A stretch of 28,488 nt of DNA from CAYLNM01 sp964385045 (lineage in GTDB: Bacteria; Planctomycetota; Phycisphaerae; Phycisphaerales; SM1A02). The notes beneath the pieces were generated by a model. That model was not told the origin of the DNA. It saw only the letters and a program-made list of their open reading frames with translations, and did not search any database. The DNA lies in NCBI GenBank assembly GCA_964385045.1, contig CAYLNM010000041.1:1-28488 (forward strand). Reading direction: 5' to 3'. This document shows positions 6,085 through 15,525 of this stretch, piece by piece. A program made the translations under genes and the position numbers. The stretch's first letter is position 1, and each line of letters begins with the position of its first letter.

Positions 6085-7022
6085 GCGCCGGCGCCCCCAC
6101 CACCTCCTCCGCGGAAGCCGCCTCCGGCTCCTCGCCCGCCGCCGCCGACCGACCGTGGCGACCCTTCGACCACCGCGCCCCGATCGCGCTCGTGCTGCTG
6201 GCGGTGGTCCTCGTGGGCTCGGCGGTGGGATTCCGCGTCGCCGCCCGGGCCCTGTCGGTCTACCTGCAGAAGGAGCCGGTGGACCTGCGGGCCCATTTCG
6301 ACACCATCCCGCGTCGTCTGGGCACCTGGGTCTCGGCGACCGAGACGCGCAAGCTCGACGCGGCGATGGTCGAGGAGCTCGGCACCGACCTCTACCTCGA
6401 CCGGGTCTACCGCGACACGGAGGACCCGGACCGCCCGGAGATGGTCCTTCACGTCGCGTACTACACGGGCATGATCGATGCGGTGCCGCATGTGCCCGAC
6501 CGCTGCCTGGTGGCCGCGGGCCTCGATGCCACGTCCCGGCCCCGAAACCTGCCGCTCGCGGTCGACATGGACCGATGGCCGAGGTCCGAGAGTCTGGAGA
6601 ATCTCGCCACCGGCGAGCCCTACCGCGTGGCGGAACGGGTCGATCCCGTGACGCGCCGGCGGGCGGAGGTCATCCTCCCGGTGGGTGACGTCGAGCTGCG
6701 CACGAGCGCGTTCCAGCACGCCCGCGACCCCGGGAACACCTTCCTCGCCGGCTACTTCTTCATCGCCAACGGCCGCATCGCGGTCACGCCCGAGCAGGTG
6801 AAGGCCCTCGCGTTCCGACCCCAGGAGCGCTATGCCTACTACTGCAAGGTGCAGTTCTTCGCGCAGGGAACCGACCTGACGGAGGAGGCGTTCGTCGCCG
6901 CCGCCGCGGACCTGCTCGGGCCCCTGCTGCCCGAGCTCATGTCCTGCCTGCCCGACTGGTCCGTCGTCGAGCGCGACGGTCCGCCCCCGCCCGACGCGAT
7001 CGCCGCGTCCATCTCGCCCTGA
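6081..7022 (+). CDS. EpsI-like exosortase-associated protein (DUF3485)
   Basis: The 313-aa product has a Ser/Ala-rich N-terminal leader, one membrane helix (about residues 33-52) and a periplasmic domain of about 250 residues. The motif VPHVPDRCL with His137, Pro139 and Cys142 is the hallmark of the EpsI/DUF3485 family, which is often fused to or adjacent to exosortases. The family's exact activity is unknown; a role in exosortase function or polysaccharide export is inferred from linkage. The ATG at 6081 overlaps the exosortase stop by 4 nt, which fixes the start over the much longer open frame upstream. The next gene follows after 8 nt. Confidence 0.88.
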   Translation: MSAGAPTTSSAEAASGSSPAAADRPWRPFDHRAPIALVLLAVVLVGSAVGFRVAARALSVYLQKEPVDLRAHFDTIPRRLGTWVSATETRKLDAAMVEELGTDLYLDRVYRDTEDPDRPEMVLHVAYYTGMIDAVPHVPDRCLVAAGLDATSRPRNLPLAVDMDRWPRSESLENLATGEPYRVAERVDPVTRRRAEVILPVGDVELRTSAFQHARDPGNTFLAGYFFIANGRIAVTPEQVKALAFRPQERYAYYCKVQFFAQGTDLTEEAFVAAAADLLGPLLPELMSCLPDWSVVERDGPPPPDAIAASISP

Positions 7023-7030
7023 GGGACTCC

Positions 7031-10000
7031 ATGGCCGCCCGCATCAACGTTCGCGTCCTGCTGATCCTGATCATCATCCTCGGCCTCCTCGGCGGAGGCA
7101 TCGGCGGCATCTGGCTGTTCAGCGAGAAGTCCGCCGAGGACCACTACGTCCGAGCGGCGGAGCTGACCGACGCCGGCAGCCTCTCGTTCGCCCACCGGGA
7201 GCTCGAGGCCGCGATCCGCAAGGATCCGGACATGCGGGCCGCGATCGACCTGATGCACCGCGTGCACGGCCGGATCGTGCCGGGCTCGCGCGACGAGGCG
7301 CTCGAGTACCTGCAGTGGACGCTGCGGCTGGCGAACCACGCCGCCGCCATCTTTCAGGACGATCCGGAGGCGCAGCGATCGACCATCCGGGCGTTCCGGG
7401 CCATGACACCGTTCCTGCCCGCGTCGCTGGCGCGGGCCTGGTGGGACGAGATGCGGCGAGCGGGCGAGCGGCTCGCGACGATCGGCGCGGCGGCCGACGA
7501 GTGGGCGGAGCCGGAGGGGCGGCTCGCCGAGGCACTGTGGCTCTCGACCCCGAACGCCGGCATCGACCTGCGGACGGATCGCACCGACGCCCAGCGCGAG
7601 GAGGGCATCGCGATCCTTCGCACGCTGGTGGAGGAACGACCGGACTGGGACGATGCCCGAGCGGCACTGCTCGCGGCGCTCTCGGCCGAGGTCCGGATCC
7701 TCGCCACGGAAGGGGTCCCGGCGGGAGAGATGGACAAGGCGGTCGCCGTGCTGCGGCAGGCGGTGGAGCAGGCCGAGGCGGAGATGCCGGCCGACGCGGT
7801 CGAGGGGGACGTTCCGATCCGAACGTGGCTGCAGGCCGCGGTCGCACGGCGAACGGTGCACCGCGCGCGGTTCGAGCGACTGCGGCAAGAGCAAGCCCTG
7901 GGCGGGGACGTGGCGGGCGCCCGTGCCGCCTTCGACGAGGCGGCGGCGGCCGCGGACCGGACGCTCGGAATCGCGCGGGACGTCGCGGTCCGCTACGCCA
8001 CCACCGCGATGGTGCCGACGCCCGAGGAGATCGTCGACGCAGCCCGGGCCTCGGAGGCCGCGGCCGCCCCCGCGGTGAACGGCACGGGCACCGGTCCGGT
8101 CTACGATGGTCCCCGGCCGGAGGCCCTCAAGGCGGCCCGCGAGGAGTTCGTGCAGATCATCGCGTCGGCGATCGAGCCGCTGCTGCCGCTCGCGACGCAG
8201 GACGCTCGCTTCTCGGTGGCCCCGATCCTCGACGCGGCGCTCGCCCGCGACGGGATGGGGGACTCGGTCCGCCTGCGTCTCACCGACGTGCGGGCCCGCA
8301 CGTATGAGGTCCGTCGCGTCGATGGTGACGAGGAGGACCAGGCGGCGCTGCTGGACCGGCTCGACGCCGCCGTCGCGGCCCTGAGCGCCGTGCCAGCCCC
8401 CGCGATGGGCATCGACGCTCACCTGCTGCGAACCGCCCGCATCGAAGCGAGGGTCGCCGCGGTCGAGGCGATCATCTTCCGGGCCGATCGCCTGTCCCGG
8501 ACGGACGATGGGTACGCGGAGCTTCGGGCGGGGGCCGGGGCCGCGGCCGAAGCGGTGGACGAGGTCATCGAGGGGCTCGGGCGCAGTCCGGAGGAGGACG
8601 CGCTGGCCCGCTACGCCCGCGCGATGGCCGCCTTCGTGCGCGATGACGCCCGTACCGCATCCGCCGAGCTCGAGGCGCTGCGTGAGGACGATCAGGACGA
8701 ACGACTCCGCGCCGACCGTCGGGCCAATGTGAACCGGGTGCTGGCCTGGGCCCTGCGGCAGGAGGGGGCGCTCGCCCGTGCGGCGCAGGTCCTCGAGGAG
8801 TCCCTCGACGGGGTCGACGAGCAGCTGGCGGTTCTGGCGGAGCTCGCACGCGTTCGGCTGCGGCTGAACGAGCTCGACGCCACCCGCGAGATCGTCGACC
8901 GCATCGAGCGAGCGTTCCCCCGGCAGACGCAGCTGGTCGCCTCGCTGCGTGAGGAGATCGCGCGTCGCGCCGGTCGGGCGGAGGATCCGGTGGCCCGTGA
9001 GCTCGCCGACGTGCAGGCCCTGCTGGAGGTCGGACGGCTGCAGCAGGCCCGGACGCGGATGGATCGACTGGCCGGGTCCGAGGAAGGCCGCGACGACGTG
9101 CGCGTCCAGGGGGCGGCCGGGCGGGTGGCGCAGCTGATGGGTGACCGCGATGCGGCCCTGGCGGCCTACCGCCGGGCGTTGGAGCTCGCCCCGGACAACG
9201 AGCGGATCGCGGCCCAGGTGGCCGCGTTGGAGCAGGAGGATCCGGTCGAGCGCGTGGTCACCATGGCCGGCGCGAGCACCGACGATCCGGTGGAACGGGC
9301 GGTCATCGTGGTCCTGTCGCTCGAGCGTCAGCGGTTGGATGCGGAGCGGAACGCGGCGAGGGCCGAGGACCCGCAGGTCGCGTCCGACTTCGCCGCCCTC
9401 GCCGCGAGTCTCGCCGCTGGCATCGAGCAGTGGACCGCGGAGGTCGAGACGGGCATCGACGCCGCCTCCGCCGCGGTCCGGGAGCGGTGGTTCGCCTCGC
9501 GCCTCGACCGGGCGATCCGCGAGCAGGACTGGGCCGCGGCCGAGCAGGTGGTGGGCGTGATCGCCGCGGAGGACGTCGACGCCACCGACGGCAGCCTCTC
9601 GGCCGGCCGTCTGGCGGTCGCCCGGGCCGAGGCGAGCGAGGGGCAGGAGCGTGCCGCGTTCCTGCAGGAGGCGGTGGAGGCCCTGACCGAGGCCCGGGAC
9701 CGCCTGCCGTTCTCGGCCGAGGTGGCCCGGCTGCTGGCAGGGACCCATCGACTGCGCGGGGATCTCGAGTCCGCCCGCGAGGCGTACGACCTCGCGTGGC
9801 GCAACGATCCGGTGTCGCCGCCACTGGCCCGCGAGTACGCGGAGGTGCTGGTGGCCACCGGTCGTCTCGACCGTGCCGTCGCCGTGGTGGGGGAGACGGC
9901 TGCCCGGAACCCGGGCAACGTCCGGCTGCGGGAGATCCGGCTCGGTCTCGAGGCCCGTCGCGGCAATGACGGGCTGGTCCTGCTCGAGCGCCGCCGCATC

Positions 10001-12247
10001 CACCGGCAGACGCCCGACGATCTGGCCAACGCCCAGCGCTACGCCCTTCTGCTCATCGAGACGACGCCGACCTACCCGCTCCTCGTGGACGAGGCCGGGC
10101 AGCCGTTGGTCTCCCCCGGCGAGTGGGCTCGCATGTCGGCCGAAGCCCAGCTCGAGCGCCTGCGGGCCGAGCGGCGACGCTGGCTCGCCGAGGCGGACGA
10201 GATCATTCGATCGCTCGCCGCCGACCCCGAGCGGGGGGACTCCGACGCGATGCAGCTGACGGTGTCCGTGCTGCGGGCGCTGCACGACGCGGCCTCGGGC
10301 CGCCCCGAGGAGATGGGGTCCGAGATCCGCTCCATGATCTCCGGGGCGTCCGATCCCCAGCTCCGGCAGATCGCGGTGGCGATCGGCACGGCGTTGCTCG
10401 TGGACACGCAGCGCGTGCCCGAGGCGATCGAGATCCTCCGCGAGGAGCGGGGGCGGCTCGGGGCGGCCGACGAGGCGGCCCAGTGGCTGTGGTACGAGTA
10501 CGAGAGCTTTCGGCGGGCCGGCCGTCCGCAGCTCGCGGTGCCGGCACTCGAGGAGCTGAGGGATCGTCTCGGCGGCGCAACCACGCCGATCCTCGTGCCG
10601 CGGATCGCCGACCTCGACGTCGATCAGCGGCTGCTGTCGGCGGCGGAGGTCGAGCGCACCCTCATCGAGGCGCTCCTCGCCGGCGGTCGGGTCGCCGAGG
10701 CCCGGGCCCAATGGGACTCGGCGGCGAACGAGGACGATCGGCGCTGGCTGTTGCTGGACGCGTCCATCCTTGCCCGCGAGGCCGACGCGGCGTGGCTCAC
10801 CGGCGACGAGTCGGAGGCCGAGGCGATCGGCGCCCGCTTCGACGCCCGGGTCGACGAGCTGCTCGCGGCGCGGCCCGACGACGTGGCGGCCTGGCGGCTG
10901 CGCATCCGCCGCCTGGTGGAGCGGAGCCAGCGGGAGGGACGGGCCGACCTGCTGGCCGACGCGGAGCGGGCCCTCGACGATGCGGCGACGGTGATCGAGA
11001 ATCCCGCGGCGCTGTTCCCCTCCCGCGTGCTGCTGCTGGAGACCAGCGGCGACGACGCCGGACTCGTCGGCCTGTTCGCCGAGCGGCTGGACGAGCAGCC
11101 GGACAACGACGCCCTCCGCGGACGGCTCTTCGAGCTCTACGTGGGTCTCGGGCGGCTGGACGAGGCCGAGCGCACCGCCCGCGAGGCGGTCGAGCGGTAC
11201 GGGCCCAGCGGGTCCTCGATGTCGTGGCGCCGACGCCTCGGCGACCTCCTCGCCCGCCGCGGCGACCATGCGGGGGCCGCCGGCGTCTTCGCCGAGGCCT
11301 ACGCGCTGTCGGGCGACGATCTCGGACTGCTGCGCAGTCAGGCGGCGCAGATGCTGCTGACCGAGCCGCCGTCCGTCCGCCGCGTCGCGGACATGCTCGC
11401 CGGCCGCGAGTCGGAGATGCAGGAGGCACCGGGGCTTCGATCGGTCTACGCCCGCGCCTTGGACGGGCTCGGTCGCCCCGTGCCCGCCGACCGGGAGTTC
11501 GAACGGGCCCTCGCGGACCTGCGGACGCTGGTCGCCGGAGGCCAGCTGGCGGACCGCAACCTCGAGGTCTGGGTCGATCAGGTCCGGCGAGCCACCGGCG
11601 AGGACATGGAGCAGACCGAGGCGCGGGTCCGTCGGCTCGCCGGCGACGAGCTCGAGCCGTGGGTGCTCGCCGGACTCGGACGGGGCTGGCTCGTCGCGGG
11701 GGCGCCCGGGCGGGCCACCGAGCGGTTCGAGGCGGCGCTGGAGGCGACCGGGGATGCCCCGGAGCTCCGCGGGCAGCGGGTCGAGCTGGCGCGGCTGCTC
11801 GCCCAGAGCCGCCTCGCCGAGGGCCGGCCGGACGACGCGCTCGCCGCCTTCGAGCTCGCGCTCGCCGAGCGGCCCGACGACCCACGGCTGCTCAACAACG
11901 TCGCCTTCCTGCTGGCGACGGAGGTGGGCGACCCGGACCGGGCCTATCCCCTCGCGATGGCGGCCGTCGCCCGCCGGCCGCGGGACTGGGCCGTCCTGGA
12001 CACCGCGGGCAAGATCTGTGCGATGCTCGAGCGATGGGAGGAGGCCGAGTCCTATCTCCGCCAGAGCATCGTGGCCGACGAGCGCGGCCTGAACACGTTC
12101 CACCTCGCCGAGGTGCTCGCCGCGACCGATCGCGATCGAGAGGCCATGCGGCTGCTCGAGCGGGCAAGCGAGCTCGCCCCGGACGACGATGACCTTCGAA
12201 CCCGAATCGACGCGCTGGCCAACGAGCTGGCGGGCGTCGGGGGCTGA
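7031..12247 (+). CDS. Giant membrane-anchored TPR-repeat protein
   Basis: The 1738-aa product has one N-terminal transmembrane helix (about residues 8-30). It is otherwise built of helical repeats rich in Ala, Leu, Arg and Glu with TPR spacing. Clear units include one near residues 33-66 (ending AAIRKDPD), one near 700-735 (AALAAYRRALELAPDN) and several at the C terminus (e.g. DDALAAFELALAERPDD). The bulk would lie in the periplasm as a solenoid scaffold. Its position after exosortase and EpsI-like genes recalls PrsT-type TPR proteins of PEP-CTERM loci, which are about half this length. Orthology to PrsT is inference. GAGGG lies about 6-10 nt before the ATG. A long antisense frame spans the same DNA but is composition-driven. 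Confidence 0.88.
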   Translation: MAARINVRVLLILIIILGLLGGGIGGIWLFSEKSAEDHYVRAAELTDAGSLSFAHRELEAAIRKDPDMRAAIDLMHRVHGRIVPGSRDEALEYLQWTLRLANHAAAIFQDDPEAQRSTIRAFRAMTPFLPASLARAWWDEMRRAGERLATIGAAADEWAEPEGRLAEALWLSTPNAGIDLRTDRTDAQREEGIAILRTLVEERPDWDDARAALLAALSAEVRILATEGVPAGEMDKAVAVLRQAVEQAEAEMPADAVEGDVPIRTWLQAAVARRTVHRARFERLRQEQALGGDVAGARAAFDEAAAAADRTLGIARDVAVRYATTAMVPTPEEIVDAARASEAAAAPAVNGTGTGPVYDGPRPEALKAAREEFVQIIASAIEPLLPLATQDARFSVAPILDAALARDGMGDSVRLRLTDVRARTYEVRRVDGDEEDQAALLDRLDAAVAALSAVPAPAMGIDAHLLRTARIEARVAAVEAIIFRADRLSRTDDGYAELRAGAGAAAEAVDEVIEGLGRSPEEDALARYARAMAAFVRDDARTASAELEALREDDQDERLRADRRANVNRVLAWALRQEGALARAAQVLEESLDGVDEQLAVLAELARVRLRLNELDATREIVDRIERAFPRQTQLVASLREEIARRAGRAEDPVARELADVQALLEVGRLQQARTRMDRLAGSEEGRDDVRVQGAAGRVAQLMGDRDAALAAYRRALELAPDNERIAAQVAALEQEDPVERVVTMAGASTDDPVERAVIVVLSLERQRLDAERNAARAEDPQVASDFAALAASLAAGIEQWTAEVETGIDAASAAVRERWFASRLDRAIREQDWAAAEQVVGVIAAEDVDATDGSLSAGRLAVARAEASEGQERAAFLQEAVEALTEARDRLPFSAEVARLLAGTHRLRGDLESAREAYDLAWRNDPVSPPLAREYAEVLVATGRLDRAVAVVGETAARNPGNVRLREIRLGLEARRGNDGLVLLERRRIHRQTPDDLANAQRYALLLIETTPTYPLLVDEAGQPLVSPGEWARMSAEAQLERLRAERRRWLAEADEIIRSLAADPERGDSDAMQLTVSVLRALHDAASGRPEEMGSEIRSMISGASDPQLRQIAVAIGTALLVDTQRVPEAIEILREERGRLGAADEAAQWLWYEYESFRRAGRPQLAVPALEELRDRLGGATTPILVPRIADLDVDQRLLSAAEVERTLIEALLAGGRVAEARAQWDSAANEDDRRWLLLDASILAREADAAWLTGDESEAEAIGARFDARVDELLAARPDDVAAWRLRIRRLVERSQREGRADLLADAERALDDAATVIENPAALFPSRVLLLETSGDDAGLVGLFAERLDEQPDNDALRGRLFELYVGLGRLDEAERTAREAVERYGPSGSSMSWRRRLGDLLARRGDHAGAAGVFAEAYALSGDDLGLLRSQAAQMLLTEPPSVRRVADMLAGRESEMQEAPGLRSVYARALDGLGRPVPADREFERALADLRTLVAGGQLADRNLEVWVDQVRRATGEDMEQTEARVRRLAGDELEPWVLAGLGRGWLVAGAPGRATERFEAALEATGDAPELRGQRVELARLLAQSRLAEGRPDDALAAFELALAERPDDPRLLNNVAFLLATEVGDPDRAYPLAMAAVARRPRDWAVLDTAGKICAMLERWEEAESYLRQSIVADERGLNTFHLAEVLAATDRDREAMRLLERASELAPDDDDLRTRIDALANELAGVGG

Positions 12248-12261
12248 CCCGCCCCCGCATC

Positions 12262-14475
12262 ATGGACCGAGACGCACCGATGAGCACTGCCACTCCCGCC
12301 CGTACCGTTTCGCCGGCGGCCCCGACCCGGCGCCGCGCCCCCGGGGGGCCGCCCGCCCCCACGGGTCCCAGCATCGATCCCTTCAAGGTGCTTCGGCGGC
12401 ACCTCCTGCTGATCATCGCCTCGCTCGTGGTCGGCGGCGGCCTCGGCGTGGCCGCGTTCTTCGGCCTCGTCCGGGTCTACGCCCTGTACCAGGAGGACGT
12501 CGTCTTCGAGGTCATGCCGGGCGTCACGCAGGCGGACGAGGTGACGACGCGCACCATCATGGACGCGGCCGAGGTCGAGTTGACCGCGGCGACCAACCTC
12601 GAGCTCGCGCTGCGGGAGCAGACCATCCTGGAGGCGCTGCGGACGCAGGACGTCCAGAACACTGCCTGGTGGCAGACCGAGTTCGGCGGGGCGGTGCCGT
12701 CCGAGGACGCCGCGCTGACGTTGAAGGATCAGCTGCGGGGGCAGATCTATCCCGGGACCCGGCTCTTCGGGATCGTGTGGACCAGCCGGTACCGCGAGTC
12801 GATCCCGGTGGTCCTCAACGCGGTCGCGGATCAGCACATCCAGAACGCGAGGGACCGGGCGTCGATGCTGTTCGAGTCGAACCTCGAGCGCTTCGAGGCC
12901 CGGGTCCGGGCCTCGAGGGACGTCATCGACGAGAAGGAGCGCGAGCAGCTCCAGTTCATCCGGGCCGAGGGCATCCTCACGCTCGACGACCCGCGGTACA
13001 ACGACGTCATGCAGGCGCTCGAGGATCTCAACCGCCGACAGGCCGACCTCGAGAGTCGCGCGGTGGCGATCGATCAGGTGATCGGCACGCTGCGCGACAA
13101 GATCCAGGGCAACCTCGTCTACAGCGAGGAGGACGAGCTCGAGGCCGACAGCGACCCGAGCGTCGCGGCCCAGATCCAGCGCGTCGAGGCGTTGCGATTC
13201 GACCTCGAGGCGGCCCGACGGAGCTTCGCCGGCGAGGACGTCGCGCAGGTTCGCAACCTTCGGAACCAGTTCGAGGTCGCACAGTCGGTGCTGGATCAAC
13301 GGCGACGCGAGGTGATCATCCGCAATCTGAACGGCCGGCTGCGCGATGCGCTCAACGAGCGAGGGCAGTTCGAGGCGGTGCGGGAGCAGCTCGACGAGGA
13401 GATCCGGGCCAAGCAGGCGCAGCAGCAGGAGCTCTCGACCGGCTTCGCCAGCTTCCAGCGTCTGCAGCGCGAGCTCGAGCAGGCCCAGGCCCAGCTCGCC
13501 AGAGACCAGGAAGCGCTCAACGAGCTGCAGCTGCTCCAGGCCCGCGAGGACGCCCTCGACGTCCGTCGCGTGGGCCGGGCCGAGACGCCCCAGGACCGTC
13601 ATTTCCCGCGGCTGACGGTGATGGCACCGCTGGGGGTGCTGCTCGTCGGCGGCCTGACCGTGGCCGGGATCTTCCTCCGTGAGCTCAGTGATCGTCGGGT
13701 CCGGACGGCGTCCGACCTCGATGTCATCCCCGGCGCGACCGTGCTCGGGATGGTCCCGGAGGCGGCCGAGGATCCGACCAAGTGTCGGCAGCCCGAGCTG
13801 GCGGTGTGGGCGGCCCCGACGAGCGTGATGGCCGAGTCCTACCGCCAGATCGCCCACCCGCTGCTGCGGACGCTGAGCACGTACGACCTGCGGACGCTCG
13901 TCCTCGCCGGCGGCATGCCCAGGGCGGGTACGACCAGCGTGATCTCCAACCTCGGGGCCAGTGCCGCGGCCGCCGGGCGGTCGGTGGTCGTGATCGACGC
14001 GAACTTCCGCCGGCCGCGGCTTGCCGCGGTCATGGGCGGCGACGACGCGGCGCCGGGCTTCGGCGACCTGCTGACCGGCCGGGCCGAGGTGGACGAGGTG
14101 GTGCACGCCCACGAGTGCGGCTGCCACTGGATCGGGGCCGGCACGCCCGAGGCCCGGATCGTGGAGCGACTCGGCACGGTCGCGGTCGAGGAGGTCGTGG
14201 CCCGGCTCGCGGCCCGCTTCGACCTCGTGCTCTTCGACGCCCCGCCCGCGGTGGTGGCCGGCGACGCCCTCGCCCTCGCGGGGCGCGTGGACGCCGCGGC
14301 CCTCGTGGTGCGGGCGGGCGAGGAGGAGCGCGGCCTCGTCGGGCGGCTGGTGCGGCAGTTCTCGCACGCCACCCGGCTCGTCGGCATCGTGCTCAACCGG
14401 CCCCGCGGTACCGCGGGCGGCTACTTCCGCCGCAACTTCGCGGTGATGGCGGGCTACGCGAGCGGCAAGAAGTGA
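12262..14475 (+). CDS. Wzc-like polysaccharide co-polymerase with degenerate tyrosine-kinase domain
   Basis: The 737-aa inner-membrane protein belongs to the chain-length regulator/BY-kinase family. A Pro-rich cytosolic leader is followed by a first membrane helix (about residues 48-70), a long periplasmic region with coiled coils (about 190-440), a second helix (about 450-472) and a cytosolic P-loop domain. The Walker A equivalent reads GMPRAGTT (551-558), with Thr557 where the catalytic Lys should be. Walker A' reads IDANFRRP, with Asn581 in place of the second Asp. Walker B keeps Asp659 (LVLFDAPP). Only two tyrosines (721, 732) lie near the C terminus. It probably regulates chain length or export without normal kinase activity, which is inference. 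Met7 at 12280 is an alternative start; neither start has a strong ribosome-binding site. Confidence 0.9.
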   Translation: MDRDAPMSTATPARTVSPAAPTRRRAPGGPPAPTGPSIDPFKVLRRHLLLIIASLVVGGGLGVAAFFGLVRVYALYQEDVVFEVMPGVTQADEVTTRTIMDAAEVELTAATNLELALREQTILEALRTQDVQNTAWWQTEFGGAVPSEDAALTLKDQLRGQIYPGTRLFGIVWTSRYRESIPVVLNAVADQHIQNARDRASMLFESNLERFEARVRASRDVIDEKEREQLQFIRAEGILTLDDPRYNDVMQALEDLNRRQADLESRAVAIDQVIGTLRDKIQGNLVYSEEDELEADSDPSVAAQIQRVEALRFDLEAARRSFAGEDVAQVRNLRNQFEVAQSVLDQRRREVIIRNLNGRLRDALNERGQFEAVREQLDEEIRAKQAQQQELSTGFASFQRLQRELEQAQAQLARDQEALNELQLLQAREDALDVRRVGRAETPQDRHFPRLTVMAPLGVLLVGGLTVAGIFLRELSDRRVRTASDLDVIPGATVLGMVPEAAEDPTKCRQPELAVWAAPTSVMAESYRQIAHPLLRTLSTYDLRTLVLAGGMPRAGTTSVISNLGASAAAAGRSVVVIDANFRRPRLAAVMGGDDAAPGFGDLLTGRAEVDEVVHAHECGCHWIGAGTPEARIVERLGTVAVEEVVARLAARFDLVLFDAPPAVVAGDALALAGRVDAAALVVRAGEEERGLVGRLVRQFSHATRLVGIVLNRPRGTAGGYFRRNFAVMAGYASGKK

Positions 14476-14523
14476 CGTCCGCCGCCCCGAGGACGCCGCG
14501 GCCCCGAGGGTCGGCCTGAGCCC

Positions 14524-15525
14524 ATGGCCGCCCCGGACGACCGCCGCACGCTGGTCACCGGTGGGGCCGGCTTCATCGGATCGCACCTCGTCCGGCGCCT
14601 GCTGGACGACGGTCGCCGCGTGGTCGTGATCGACGACTGCTCCACCGGCCGGCCGGAGAACCTCGCGGGTCTGGAGGGCCGCGGACTCGAGCTCCTCCGG
14701 GGCACGGTGTCCGAGCGACTGCCCGACCTCGATCCCGCGTCGGTCGGGCTGGTGTACCACCTCGCGGCCGCGGTGGGCGTGCGGCTGGTCGTCGAGCGTC
14801 CGGTCGAGACGATCGAGACCAACGTGCTCGAGACCAGCGCGGTGCTCCGGTTCGCGGCCGCGGCCGCGGCGCCGCTGTTCCTCGCCTCGACCAGCGAGAT
14901 CTACGGCAAGAGCGAGCGGACGCCGTTCGCCGAGGACGACGACGTCGTGTACGGGCCCACGACCCTGCACCGCTGGTCGTACGCGTGCTCGAAGGCGATC
15001 GACGAGTTCCTCGCCCTCGCCTGGCACCGGGAGCACGGCCTGCCGGTGGTGGTCGGGCGGTTCTTCAATACCGTCGGTCCCGGGCAGGTGGGCCGGTGGG
15101 GCATGGTCCTGCCGCGGTTCGTCGAGGCGGCCCGCGCGGGCCGGCCGATCGAGGTCCACGGCGACGGGCGGCAGGTCCGCTGCTTCTGCGACGTGCGCGA
15201 CGTGGTGCGGGTGGTCCCGCGGCTGCTCGAGGATCCGGCCTGCCACGGCCGCGTCTTCAACGTCGGCCACGACGAGCCGATCTCGATCGGGGAGCTCGCC
15301 GAGCGGGTGCGTCGGCGCCTCGGATCGTCGTCGGAGATCGTGCACGTGCCGTACGCGGAGGCCTTCGGGGCGGGGTTCGAGGACCTGCGGGCGCGGGTGC
15401 CCGATCTCGCGCGGATTCGCGAGGCCACCGGCTGGCGCCCCGAGGTGTCCCTCGACGAGACGATCGACGCGATCGCACGCCACGTCGCCGCGCGGGCCGC
15501 CGCGGGCGGGGAGGCGGCGCGATGA
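14524..15525 (+). CDS. NAD-dependent epimerase/dehydratase (extended SDR)
   Basis: The 333-aa product is a nucleotide-sugar-modifying enzyme of the extended short-chain dehydrogenase family. The N-terminal TGGAGFIGS (residues 12-20) is the NAD(P)-binding loop. The catalytic set is visible: Thr/Ser at 122-124 (LASTSEIYG), Tyr153 and Lys157 (YxxxK). The segment GRFFNTVGPGQ and the following GMVLPRFV resemble UDP-glucuronate decarboxylase and UDP-sugar 4-epimerase relatives, so a UDP-sugar substrate is likely but cannot be fixed from sequence. It would supply a precursor sugar for the polysaccharide of this locus. Its stop overlaps the next start by ATGA. The 48-nt gap after the Wzc-like gene supports one transcript. 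Confidence 0.92.
   Translation: MAAPDDRRTLVTGGAGFIGSHLVRRLLDDGRRVVVIDDCSTGRPENLAGLEGRGLELLRGTVSERLPDLDPASVGLVYHLAAAVGVRLVVERPVETIETNVLETSAVLRFAAAAAAPLFLASTSEIYGKSERTPFAEDDDVVYGPTTLHRWSYACSKAIDEFLALAWHREHGLPVVVGRFFNTVGPGQVGRWGMVLPRFVEAARAGRPIEVHGDGRQVRCFCDVRDVVRVVPRLLEDPACHGRVFNVGHDEPISIGELAERVRRRLGSSSEIVHVPYAEAFGAGFEDLRARVPDLARIREATGWRPEVSLDETIDAIARHVAARAAAGGEAAR

Noticed and set aside
6839..12103. A 1754-codon open frame on the minus strand opposite the giant TPR gene
   Set aside because: It mirrors the plus-strand gene. In DNA this GC-rich, stop codons are scarce in the antisense frame, and its translation is Arg/Gly/Pro/His-rich with no domain, while the plus strand has a membrane helix and TPR spacing.
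12052..15483. A 1143-codon minus-strand open frame opposite the Wzc-like and SDR genes
   Set aside because: Same cause: the plus strand encodes recognisable families with proper motifs, and the antisense translation has none.
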